DNA of 64,000 bases from Massilia varians (GTDB lineage Bacteria > Pseudomonadota > Gammaproteobacteria > Burkholderiales > Burkholderiaceae_D), in the NCBI RefSeq assembly GCF_027923905.1, contig NZ_AP026966.1, positions 1,737,001 through 1,801,000 of the forward strand, in the 5' to 3' direction. The position numbers were made by a program, and so were the translations under genes. The notes under the pieces are model-generated. The model had not been told where the DNA came from. It saw only the letters and a list, made by a program, of their open reading frames with translations, and ran no database searches. Below are positions 7,936 to 16,281 of the stretch, piece after piece (positions within the stretch are counted from its first letter, which is position 1; every line of letters begins with the position of its first letter).

Positions 7936-8448
7936 ATGAACTTCCGAAGGGCATTGGCTATTGCCGCGCTGGTTGATTACGACAATCGACGCCGAGAGCG
8001 TGAGGATCGTCAAAGGGAATATGAAGAACGGCGGCGCCGAAATCATGAAGAGCAAAGAGAGCGATTGATTTCCAATATCGAAAGATGGGAAGCGTCTATG
8101 GTACGTGTGCAGGAAAAGCTCCAAAGAACTCTCTATAATAGAGAAAGAAATAGGGAGCGACTTTCTAAAGCTCTTGCTTATTTGGACAGGCTTAATTCGG
8201 AAAAGACCAAAACTTGGCTTGAGAGACAACACGAACTGAGTCAAACACATAGATCAGTCGAGAGACGGACTGAAGCTAAGGCGCGAATCCAGAGTCATGA
8301 GGAAAAAATTAGGTCTGTCACTGAGCAGATAGTTTTACTCAATGAGTGGCTGAGAGAAGGGAATGAGCTTGAGTACGGGCTTCGGTGTAGGATATCGGAG
8401 TTGCAATCAAAAATATCTGATGGGCGTTACAAACTGACCGGAATTTAA
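7936..8448 (+). CDS. coiled-coil hypothetical protein
   Basis: The protein has 170 residues and is almost entirely a charged helix. After a short hydrophobic start (FRRALAIAALV), it is rich in Glu, Arg, Gln and Lys with heptad-like spacing to the end. No catalytic motif is visible. The codon use is AT-rich like the SIR2 gene, 244 bases upstream on the same strand, but the gap argues against tight coupling. I do not recognise a family. Low-complexity composition makes function prediction unsafe; a structural or adaptor role is only a possibility. The ribosome site before ATG 7936 is weak. Confidence 0.55.
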   Translation: MNFRRALAIAALVDYDNRRREREDRQREYEERRRRNHEEQRERLISNIERWEASMVRVQEKLQRTLYNRERNRERLSKALAYLDRLNSEKTKTWLERQHELSQTHRSVERRTEAKARIQSHEEKIRSVTEQIVLLNEWLREGNELEYGLRCRISELQSKISDGRYKLTGI

Positions 8449-8579
8449 AGCCTCATTCTTATAAATGAAAGGGCTGAGTTCCACTAGGGTACGCTTAGCA
8501 TGGCTCCTGAACATCATCGAGCTATACCTGAGGCTTTCGTCTCCGGAAGCAGTGACTTAACGTTTTGGGCCCGTGCTCA

Positions 8580-9302
8580 TTACCAAGTATATCGAACCGG
8601 ACTCGCTGCACCTCGCTTACGATATTTGCTAGGGATACGCTTTCCGACGTACTGAGTCTTTATGTCGAGCGCGGCCTCTTTTCCTTCGAACCCGTAGCGC
8701 TCTGGCTCGGATTCTCGCCCTGGGAAGTTCTCTTCAGTCGCCTCTAACCATCGATCAACTGTGAATACGCCAACGATCAATCCCTGTGAAACCGCAAGCA
8801 CTACCTCTGCGTGTGCCACTTTTCTTGGATCTACCCTCCACGCAAACCGTGTCGCTTCGTATAACGACGTTTCTGCCGCGGAACGATTGACCTTGATAAG
8901 TAGGGCGCGATGCGAAAACGTCGCTTCTTCAGCCGCATAGCGGCGTATTATCTCACTAGCGTGCATTACGCCGAAGTCGACGCTACCGATGCCACCGGCC
9001 ACATTTGTAAGCCCGGCGTAAGCGTCCATTAGCGCCGCTTCAACTTCGAATGCTGTCTTTTCTTCCATTCCGTGTCGATGAATTACGTGAGATACCTCGA
9101 AGCCTCCAATAATAATTTCCCTGATGCGTTTCAGCTTATCCCCAATATCATGGCCGTCCAAATTTGCCCGTGCATGTGCGAAGACACGGTTACCGGTGCC
9201 TTTCCCTACGTAAAACGTCTCGCCGTTTCGAGGGTCAATAAGGCGGTAGACGTACCACTTAAGCATTTTGATAACTTCGGGCGCAAAAAATACCTCAGTC
9301 AT
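8580..9302 (-). CDS. GIY-YIG (LEM-3-like) nuclease domain protein
   Basis: The protein has 240 residues from the first ATG; a start at residue 13 (9266) is also possible. The N-terminal domain begins WYVYRL and continues ETFYVGKGTGNRVFAH, the LEM-3 branch of the GIY-YIG nucleases. There the Y-x-Y and Y-V-G-K-G elements and the following arginine form the active site. A later glutamate (EVEAALMDAY, about 85-95) fits the metal ligand. The second half (about 125-220), with SLYEATRFAWRV, is the domain that often follows LEM-3-like GIY-YIG units. Such proteins are common in defence islands, but their targets are unknown. Confidence 0.75.
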   Translation of the reverse strand: MTEVFFAPEVIKMLKWYVYRLIDPRNGETFYVGKGTGNRVFAHARANLDGHDIGDKLKRIREIIIGGFEVSHVIHRHGMEEKTAFEVEAALMDAYAGLTNVAGGIGSVDFGVMHASEIIRRYAAEEATFSHRALLIKVNRSAAETSLYEATRFAWRVDPRKVAHAEVVLAVSQGLIVGVFTVDRWLEATEENFPGRESEPERYGFEGKEAALDIKTQYVGKRIPSKYRKRGAASPVRYTW

Positions 9303-9439
9303 TATAATGAGACGTAGAGTGTAAAGGGTTATTAGGGTTTAGACGAAACCAATCATGTAGCCGTGGCACATTGTCACGGTATGGAAGCGCACACCATTGC
9401 GACAAGCGTTCACTCGACGGTTCTGCCCCATCGGTCCTG

Positions 9440-9613
9440 CCTGTCGGCAGGCCGCCAGCGTTGAACCCTGAGTATATCGCAGCCTCGCACGGTATCGTGA
9501 CGGAGCATGCCCAAGCCAGTCTACAGGATATTGCCGACGAGGTGCATCGTCGCTGTGAAGTCCGCGTCTGTGCAGCTGCGATACGTTGCGCGTTACGTGC
9601 GCAAGGAGCGTAG
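9440..9613 (+). pseudogene. IS630-family transposase N-terminal relic
   Basis: The translation GRPPALNPEYIAA, then HAQASLQDIADEVHRRC and RVCAAAIRCALRAQG, matches the helix-turn-helix region of IS630-type transposases. The frame stops at 9613 and no DDE catalytic part follows, so only an N-terminal relic remains. The surrounding 9303-9828 shows no other gene. It records an old insertion between the GIY-YIG gene and the ATPase/HNH pair. Confidence 0.6.
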
Positions 9614-9828
9614 GTGTGCTTATCAAACAGAAGGGATAGTGTGATGGAGCTGCGGGCGATTGCGCTCGGCATTAACTATGTATATCAAAAAACAGCCTTG
9701 CCAGCAGAGCAATACGGGCCGTACACTGAGCCTTACGAACGGCCGGGCTCGGCCAGGTAAGCGATTCACTCAAACCAGCGGCTTCCCCCGCCATAAGATC
9801 AACTTTCTGAGCCATTCCAAACGAACCC

Positions 9829-11451
9829 ATGCAAATAAAAGTATTCCTATCGAGATGGGTGCCGCCTTCCCCTCAATCAAATAATGAGACGGAAATCTTT
9901 ATCGTTCCATCAACCAATAGATGGAACGATTTTGGTTACAGCTTGATGGTTGATATGATTATTCGACATGCGGGAAGAGACATAGTATTGAGCACTAGGG
10001 TCAAAGCGTATATTGATGGCGAAAATAATACTAGTGCGTTCTTGGGCCGCCTTGACGCCCCCGTCGAGATATCAGCGGATGATAGTGGGTTAAAATTTTC
10101 CACGTTTCTCGGCCGCCAGGATAATTATGTCTATCTGTTAATGCAGATCTCGCCTGAGGATACGCGAGAAATTCTGCTCGCAGCAAACGATATTGCCGCG
10201 TGCAGGTTGTTCACACCGAACGACACGACGTTCCTGGCAATGCTTGAAACAAATGCAGTCCAGATGTCTTTTTTACGCACGAGCGAGGCATACCTCAGTT
10301 TTATTGGGCTGAAAAAGCTTTTTCTGCGGGCTCGGGAAGGTGTCTCCAAGCTGATGCCGAACTTCGAGCTTCAGTTTCTTGAGACGATATCAACTTCCGG
10401 ATCATTAATGGCTCTGGACTTCAAGCCCGACTCCCTTGGGCAGAATTTAATTCATGCCTTCATTGGCCGTAATGGTTTGGGAAAAACGCGATTACTGATG
10501 GACATAGCATCAACCCTTTCAGGCTTCTCACCATCCGATGTTGCGGAAGAGTCGCGTGAATGGGTGAGGCAAGTGATCGAAAAGAACCAGCGACGCGTCG
10601 TTGTACTGACACACGAACCGGATCGATGGAAGCGGTTTGCCGATAAAAAAGTCAAGATAGTTCCGTTGAATGTGTTTGGCCAAGCCTGGATCCAGCTCGC
10701 ACAGCCTCTTTTCGATCTTGTTAGTAGTTCGGCCGATGATCGTTCGGATTTCAGTTGGAGCGCCTTGCACCGGATTGCTCGGGACCACATTCCTATTGAA
10801 AAGTTACATTTTCCTCGGAAAGACGGAGTATATGTCCACTGGAAGTCGATCGAGGCCATGTTCGACAAAGAAGCATCGACTCCGGCAAAAGATTTTGACC
10901 AAACAAGACCGGTCGAGTTTATCGATGAGGATGGGAATTCGCTTGAAATTAGCGCGGGCCAGAAAGTCATCCTGACATTCCTCACCCGGTTATATGATGG
11001 AGCACACGAAAATACCGTATACCTGTTCGACGAGCCCGAGGTACATTTGCATCCTCAATTCATATCGCTCGTGATGCTTATCCTCTACGACGCGTTGGCA
11101 GCGACTCAATCGATCGCAATAATATCAACACACTCACCTTATGTAATCCGTGAACTCGACAAGAATTATGTTACGGTGATAAAGCCGAGTGACGAGGAAG
11201 GAGTCGACTTTGCCCGGCCAACGCTTCAAACGCGGGGAGGAAGTATTGGCGCGATATCTCAATTTGTTTTCGAACACTCTGATGCGACGTCTCTGACTCG
11301 ATCTCGCTTAATGGAGTTCATAATGGATCGTGCCACAGACAGCATTCACCCAGATCTCCTACGAGATTTACGCGGATTAGTCGGCACGGAGGGCGTAAAT
11401 AGCATCCCTGAAATTATGGCGCAAGGAAGCGATGACAAATTACCTAGGTAA
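9829..11451 (+). CDS. Septu-like ATPase (PtuA-type) with a long N-terminal domain
   Basis: The protein has 540 residues. The ABC/OLD-like ATPase core has a Walker A motif GRNGLGKT at 213-220, a Walker B block VYLFDEPEVHLHP near 398-410, and a switch histidine in IISTHSPY about 30 residues later. The first 200 residues are a separate unrecognised domain; typical PtuA proteins have the P-loop much nearer the N-terminus. The next gene encodes an HNH nuclease and overlaps by 20 bases. An ATPase followed by HNH is the Septu arrangement, in which the ATPase assembly controls the nuclease. Residue length fits PtuA. The Septu label is inference from architecture. Confidence 0.75.
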   Translation: MQIKVFLSRWVPPSPQSNNETEIFIVPSTNRWNDFGYSLMVDMIIRHAGRDIVLSTRVKAYIDGENNTSAFLGRLDAPVEISADDSGLKFSTFLGRQDNYVYLLMQISPEDTREILLAANDIAACRLFTPNDTTFLAMLETNAVQMSFLRTSEAYLSFIGLKKLFLRAREGVSKLMPNFELQFLETISTSGSLMALDFKPDSLGQNLIHAFIGRNGLGKTRLLMDIASTLSGFSPSDVAEESREWVRQVIEKNQRRVVVLTHEPDRWKRFADKKVKIVPLNVFGQAWIQLAQPLFDLVSSSADDRSDFSWSALHRIARDHIPIEKLHFPRKDGVYVHWKSIEAMFDKEASTPAKDFDQTRPVEFIDEDGNSLEISAGQKVILTFLTRLYDGAHENTVYLFDEPEVHLHPQFISLVMLILYDALAATQSIAIISTHSPYVIRELDKNYVTVIKPSDEEGVDFARPTLQTRGGSIGAISQFVFEHSDATSLTRSRLMEFIMDRATDSIHPDLLRDLRGLVGTEGVNSIPEIMAQGSDDKLPR

Positions 11452-12346
11452 GCCGAAGTGGACGGATTATCGGGATCTCGGAGACTTCTGCAGAGGCGAC
11501 TTGGATCTGCAGCCTTTCCATTCATCTCTACGTAGAGCCTACACGGATTATTGGCTTAATTGCCGGAATCCGTATGGCGCGTTTCGACATGGGGAAAATT
11601 TGGGATCCACCGCCGCCCAGAAATTAAAAAGCAAGTACAAATCCGGTGCGCCATTGACCAAGTTAATCAAGAAGCGATTGCCGATGCGGCAAGGATTAAG
11701 TGCATGCCCCTATTGCGGATTGCAAAAAAATGTAACCGCCGACCACTATCTGCCAAAGGCACACTTTCCGCAATATTCTTCCTTCAGCCAAAATCTGGTT
11801 CCTAGTTGTTCGGATTGTCAAGGCAGTAACGCTAAGGGACAATGGTTTCCCGGCTATCGAGATAAACGAGAGCCTGCATCCACACGCGGGCGGAGCCCAC
11901 TGCAGCGTCTTTGGCACCCGTATTTCGACAGATTTCTTCGTTACAAGGTAATCAGCGCCGAATTCGAACCAAAAACAAAACTAGATGATATTAGGTTTTT
12001 CGCTACAGGAAAGGATCGGACGCATTCAAAACTGGTGGATTTTCATCTTGGAAAAATCAATTTGAATCGCGAAGCGCTGACACACGTACAAGCTTATTGG
12101 GAGGCACTGATCTTAAGCTTTACCATCAATCCTGCGAAGGATCTCGGTGCCTTACGAACGGTCGTGGAGGGTAAGATGACGGACGCCTACCTGGAGTGTC
12201 GTACTTACAATGGAGTGGAGTTCGTTTTCTACCACGCCATATACACCTCGCCCCGAAAGCTCCGCTTTCTTTTTGACATCTCCAAAGCGAGTAAGCCGCC
12301 AATGAATGCTTTATTGCCTAAGGGGAAATACTACAAAAATAAATGA
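11432..12346 (+). CDS. HNH endonuclease, Septu PtuB-like
   Basis: The protein has 304 residues. A zinc-supported HNH motif runs from CPYC (C92, C95) through ADHYLPK (H near 104) to LVPSCSDCQ (second Cys pair near 122-125) and a lysine-glycine turn. The histidine of DHYLPK is the expected metal-activating residue. The start overlaps the ATPase gene by 20 bases in another frame, so the two are translationally linked. In Septu the HNH protein is the effector that degrades nucleic acid once released by the ATPase. No reverse transcriptase is nearby, so this is not a retron-type Septu. The C-terminal half is unrecognised. Confidence 0.77.
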   Translation: MTNYLGKPKWTDYRDLGDFCRGDLDLQPFHSSLRRAYTDYWLNCRNPYGAFRHGENLGSTAAQKLKSKYKSGAPLTKLIKKRLPMRQGLSACPYCGLQKNVTADHYLPKAHFPQYSSFSQNLVPSCSDCQGSNAKGQWFPGYRDKREPASTRGRSPLQRLWHPYFDRFLRYKVISAEFEPKTKLDDIRFFATGKDRTHSKLVDFHLGKINLNREALTHVQAYWEALILSFTINPAKDLGALRTVVEGKMTDAYLECRTYNGVEFVFYHAIYTSPRKLRFLFDISKASKPPMNALLPKGKYYKNK

Positions 12347-12417
12347 TCTAAGAGCGCCTAACAAAACCTTCTAGTTGCTCAGCAGGCAACAGCTGGGTAC
12401 ACTGAACCGTATCTATC

Positions 12418-12605
12418 GTCCGCTATCGGCCTATTGTGTTGAAAAAGTCGGGCGGCAACTTTTATAACGAATTTTCGGTGATGTCGACAGCCCAACTAAC
12501 TCGCATTCGTGCCATGGTGGCCGTTTTGGACAGTCGAGTTACCGTTTCACCGTTTCCGACCGACACTGGAGCCGAGTTTTTCAACAAAATAGGCCAATAG
12601 CGGAC
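12418..12605. mobile_element. 188-bp MITE-like element with 34-bp inverted repeats
   Basis: The ends 12418-12451 and 12572-12605 are inverted copies of each other with only three mismatches over 34 bases; both begin GTCCGCTAT and contain TGTTGAAAAA. No reading frame fills the 120-bp interior. This is the form of a non-autonomous element derived from a transposon end pair. A target duplication is not obvious, so the true ends may lie a few bases inside. It fills most of the gap between the HNH gene and the membrane protein gene. Confidence 0.7.
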
Positions 12606-12793
12606 GTTCACATCGACAACGCGGGCATTAAGATGGCAGTCCTGTTCGCAGCTAGACTGGTCCAAATCGGAGGCACGATGATCGCCCGGCTGGCGGGTGT
12701 CACAGTAATCATTGACGTGCTCAACAACAGGTAGTTCGCAGCATGGTATACGGATGAGCTACACTGCCAGTTCTTCAACTCGGGTAACAACGA

Positions 12794-13462
12794 ATGACGG
12801 ACGAAATTTTGGCAAAGCTCGCGGCCATGTCGGACATTTGGGAAAAGCTGATTGTCTTGCTGATCGGCTGGCTGATGGGCTTGCTAGCGCCCACTATTGT
12901 GGATGGCATCAAGCGCAAGCGTGAAAACAAGCTTGGCCGGGAAGCGATCCTCGCTGAACTGCATGACTTGAGCAGTGTGCTCGCCACAGTGACGTATTTG
13001 GTGCGGATTCGCGAGGGTACGCTCGACCGAGACTTCTTCATCTGGCTTAAGAGCATCTACGACTGGGGTGAACGCACGGAAGAGTACACGAATCGGAGCA
13101 AGCGCATCGACATTCAGCTCGCGTGGTCGGATGAAGAGATCGCTCAGTTTGCTGCCCTTGGTGAGCAGAACGACGGCAAATCGGCTGTTTTGCAGAAGTA
13201 CCCGGTCCCGCTGCTGGACTCGCGAGTATCGGCGCTGTGGTCCTTCGACACCGACTTCCAGCGAAAGCTGTTGGAGATTCGGCAGCTCTCGCATCGATTA
13301 GACGATTTGGTCGATCGCTCGCGCAAGTTGCATGACATGACGTTCTCCACTCTGAGCGACGAAAATCGCGCGGCCGTACAGAATAATATCCAGGAAACAC
13401 TGTCACTCTACGGTCGAACTGCCAAGCGCACGGTAGACAAGATCGTTGCGTTGAAGGGTTAA
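12794..13462 (+). CDS. hypothetical protein with one N-terminal membrane segment
   Basis: The protein has 222 residues. A hydrophobic stretch at about 18-37 (LIVLLIGWLMGLLAPTIVDG), followed by KRKRENK, predicts a single transmembrane helix with the rest in the cytoplasm. The remainder is helical and charged. No catalytic motif is seen and I do not recognise a family. It stands alone between the inverted-repeat element and an IS5-family insertion 34 bases downstream. Small membrane-anchored proteins of this kind occur as effectors in defence islands, but nothing here proves that role. Confidence 0.6.
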   Translation: MTDEILAKLAAMSDIWEKLIVLLIGWLMGLLAPTIVDGIKRKRENKLGREAILAELHDLSSVLATVTYLVRIREGTLDRDFFIWLKSIYDWGERTEEYTNRSKRIDIQLAWSDEEIAQFAALGEQNDGKSAVLQKYPVPLLDSRVSALWSFDTDFQRKLLEIRQLSHRLDDLVDRSRKLHDMTFSTLSDENRAAVQNNIQETLSLYGRTAKRTVDKIVALKG

Positions 13463-13496
13463 CCGTCTATTAGGAAAAAGCCGCAACGAGATCAAA

Positions 13497-14732
13497 GGGC
13501 ACCTCGAAAAACCCTCCCGAATCTGTCATGATGCTGTCGCCTCGAACCTGACGTAAATTTTCATGATCAAGACCAGTTTGTTTGCCGACCAGGAGCGCGA
13601 AGCCAAGCTGAACAAGCTTGGCGATGCGCTGCGGGTGTTGGAGCAGCATGTCGACTTCGTTGCCCTTGCCGCCGAAGTCGATCGTGCGGCACCGCGTCCC
13701 AGCCGCGAACGCGGCGGCCGTCCACCGTTCCCCACCGAACTGATGGTGCGCGTGCTGCTGATCCAGCAGTTGTTCAACTTGAGCGATGAGCAGATGGAAT
13801 TCCAGCTGCTTGATCGCCTGAGCTTTCAGCGTTTCGTCGGACTGCGCGCCAGCAGCCAGATCCCGGACCGAACGACGATCTGGACTTTCAAGGAGCGCCT
13901 GATCCAAGCCGGCGCCAGCGAGAGCATTTTCGATGCGGTCAATCGCCAGTTGTCCATGCACGGCTACATTGCTCGCGGCGGCCAAATGATCGACGCGAGC
14001 ATCGTGCAGGCGCCCAGGCAGTCGCTGAGCAAGGAAGAGAAAGCCCTGGTCAGCGAAGGCGCGATGCCGGCCGACTGGAAGCCAGCCAAACGGCGCCAGA
14101 AAGATACGGACGCGCGCTGGACGAAAAAGCACGGCAAGTCCTATTTCGGCTACAAGGTCTCGGCCAACGCCGACAAGCGCTACAAGCTGGTACGCAAGAT
14201 CAAAGTGAGCACGGCCAGCGAACACGACACCACGCATTTCGAGGAAGTGCTCGACCCTGCCAACACAAATCGGAACATCCTGGCTGACAAGGGCTATGTC
14301 GATGGCGAGCGTGAAGCGAGGCTGAGCAAGCAAGGCTGGCGCATGCAGATTCAGCGCAAGGGCAGCAAAGACAAGCCGATCTCGGAGACCCAGGAGCGCC
14401 GCAACCGCCGCATCGCCAAGACCCGCGCCCGCGTCGAGCATGTCTTCGCCGCCCTGGCGCAGATGGGTGGCAAGGCCTTGCGTTCGATCGGCCTGGCGCG
14501 CGCCACGCTGCACCTGAGCTGGAAGGTAGCTGTATACAACTTACAGCGCCTCGTCTATTTGAAGGAGGCCCGGATCGAGGCGTTCTGACGCCCAGGGTCC
14601 GTCCGGACCACTGAAATCGAGCACCGCAGCCTGAAAAACAGGCCGAGAAACGGCGTCGCTCGCGCATTTCCGGCCACACTCAAACGCTCGGCCCGCTGAT
14701 GGCGGCAAAATCAAGGGTTATTCGAGGTGCCC
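13497..14732 (+). mobile_element. IS5-family insertion sequence with CAAA target duplication
   Basis: The terminal inverted repeats begin GGGCACCTCGAA at both ends. The element is 1236 bp and is flanked by a direct CAAA duplication (13493-13496 and 14733-14736). It carries one transposase gene. The intact ends and frame suggest a recent, possibly active copy. Confidence 0.88.
13563..14588 (+). CDS. IS5-family transposase
   Basis: The protein has 341 residues and is intact. It moves the IS at 13497-14732 by DDE chemistry. Catalytic blocks are visible: MIDASIVQAP (first Asp, about 140), LADKGYVDGE (second Asp, about 240) and RARVEHVFAALAQM (Glu, about 285). The N-terminal SLFADQEREAKLNKLGD region is typical of this IS5 branch. 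It is related to, but clearly different from, the transposase at 16440-17474, whose element has nearly the same terminal repeats. A long antisense frame over it is a shadow. Confidence 0.93.
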   Translation: MIKTSLFADQEREAKLNKLGDALRVLEQHVDFVALAAEVDRAAPRPSRERGGRPPFPTELMVRVLLIQQLFNLSDEQMEFQLLDRLSFQRFVGLRASSQIPDRTTIWTFKERLIQAGASESIFDAVNRQLSMHGYIARGGQMIDASIVQAPRQSLSKEEKALVSEGAMPADWKPAKRRQKDTDARWTKKHGKSYFGYKVSANADKRYKLVRKIKVSTASEHDTTHFEEVLDPANTNRNILADKGYVDGEREARLSKQGWRMQIQRKGSKDKPISETQERRNRRIAKTRARVEHVFAALAQMGGKALRSIGLARATLHLSWKVAVYNLQRLVYLKEARIEAF

Positions 14733-14826
14733 CAAAGGCCACCTTCGGCCAGGACCGGCCGTTGAGGCTGATTTAAGGCTAGCTGACTGCCTTACAATTA
14801 TTAGGTTGCAAATGCTAGAGCTAACC

Positions 14827-16044
14827 ATGAATGAGCAAGTTGACGTTACAGGATTAGTGAACCGCATGATCGGATATGCGGTTCAGGGCTTTATTCCTCC
14901 TAAAGCACGTAAGTTTCCTCGGAACGCACACGGTATATCTATCCCTCCAGATTCTGTCCCGGACTATTATGCAGCTGTCCGCGATCTATTTCAACGTGAA
15001 AAAGCCATAACCACTACCTATTCGCCGATCACATTTGAAAAAGAAGTCGTCAAGTTTATCGCACCCTTTGTAATTGGATCGCAACAAGTCGACAGGAAGG
15101 CTGTGACTGCGTTTCTGCAGGAGCTTAAGAGCCGACCATTCATTTCACATGATGTGTTCCGGCCAATTCACCGAATAATAAAAAGGGCGGAATCAGGGCC
15201 GGTAGTGCTCGGGAATTACGTTATCTACCACATTGATAATGATGCGACTGCACTCAATGAAGCGCTAAGGGGGACGATCGATGAGACCTTAATGGATACA
15301 TCTGATCCCTACCTCATTCGCTGTACTGTAGATGCTCGGGACCAATTGATTGCTTTAGAACTAGCAGATGCGCGCTATGAGCAGTTTGAAAACGCAATCT
15401 ACTGCATGTTGGGGCCTGAAAGCGCCTTTGCTCCTACAATCTTCGGATCACCCGGACCTATTGCAAAGAAAACAATAGTGATGAGTAAGGCGACGTGGTC
15501 GTCTTCAATTGGTAGCGATTCTGCTGCTAACGATCTAGACATAGATGATCCTTATTTCCTCAAGTCAGAAGTTGGATTCGACAGGATATGGGCTCATTTA
15601 GGGGCGAAGTCAAACACCAAACTTATGCAGAAGATTTTGCTAGCAGTCGACTGGGTAGGGCAGTCAATTGCTGAGAAAGTTTCGTCGAGCGCATTCATTA
15701 AAGCCGCTATTGCTTTAGAAGTCCTATTTACCCCTGAAAAAGGTAGCTTTGCTCCTTCAATCGTTTTTCAAATTACAGAGAATGTAACCCTTTTGCTTGG
15801 CAAAGATGAAGAGTCTCGAGCCCGTGGCGAACGCGAGTTTAAACGGCTCTACGACATACGCTCAAGTATCGCGCATGCTGGCAAGACCGACGTTGAGCGA
15901 ACGGACCTCGTTTCTATTCAAGAGATGGCGAGGCAGGTGATATTCAAGTTATTAACGGCGCCTTCTGTTAAGGATTGTGCTACTCCCGACGACCTAAGTA
16001 AGGTGCTAAAAAAATTAAAATACAGTTGCCCACCTATCAACTAA
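14827..16044 (+). CDS. ApeA-like HEPN domain protein, putative RNase
   Basis: The protein has 405 residues when started at ATG 14827, preceded by an AGAG ribosome site; TTG 14806 and ATG 14812 are alternatives. The C-terminal domain (about 265-390) has the pattern AIALEVLF, then REFKRLYDIRSSIAHAG. It contains the HEPN catalytic motif R-x4-H (R345 to H350), which in many HEPN proteins forms a metal-independent RNase in a dimer. The N-terminal 260 residues are unrecognised and may be the sensor. The gene stands alone between two IS5-family elements. HEPN proteins of this form act in abortive defence; that role is inference here. Confidence 0.75.
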   Translation: MNEQVDVTGLVNRMIGYAVQGFIPPKARKFPRNAHGISIPPDSVPDYYAAVRDLFQREKAITTTYSPITFEKEVVKFIAPFVIGSQQVDRKAVTAFLQELKSRPFISHDVFRPIHRIIKRAESGPVVLGNYVIYHIDNDATALNEALRGTIDETLMDTSDPYLIRCTVDARDQLIALELADARYEQFENAIYCMLGPESAFAPTIFGSPGPIAKKTIVMSKATWSSSIGSDSAANDLDIDDPYFLKSEVGFDRIWAHLGAKSNTKLMQKILLAVDWVGQSIAEKVSSSAFIKAAIALEVLFTPEKGSFAPSIVFQITENVTLLLGKDEESRARGEREFKRLYDIRSSIAHAGKTDVERTDLVSIQEMARQVIFKLLTAPSVKDCATPDDLSKVLKKLKYSCPPIN

Positions 16045-16281
16045 GCTTTCGTTTTTCTGATCCTAAGGTTCGCGGTGAAAGACGTGGGCAGCTCGATATT
16101 TGGATAGTAGCGAACGGGATGCAAGATAGAATGTAATAAACGCTGAGAGTTCTACTCAGTGTGGCTATCTGCGCGCGACTGTACTACGTTACAAACGATG
16201 GAGCGCTTGAAAGTTTGCAATGCTGACTGTGTCCGCTTTGGGTCGTAAGCAGACCCATGTCGTTGTCGAACTTCTCGTTAA

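Noticed and set aside
9829..12346. retron-linked Septu (Ec78 type)
   Set aside because: No reverse transcriptase motif and no ncRNA-like inverted repeat upstream.
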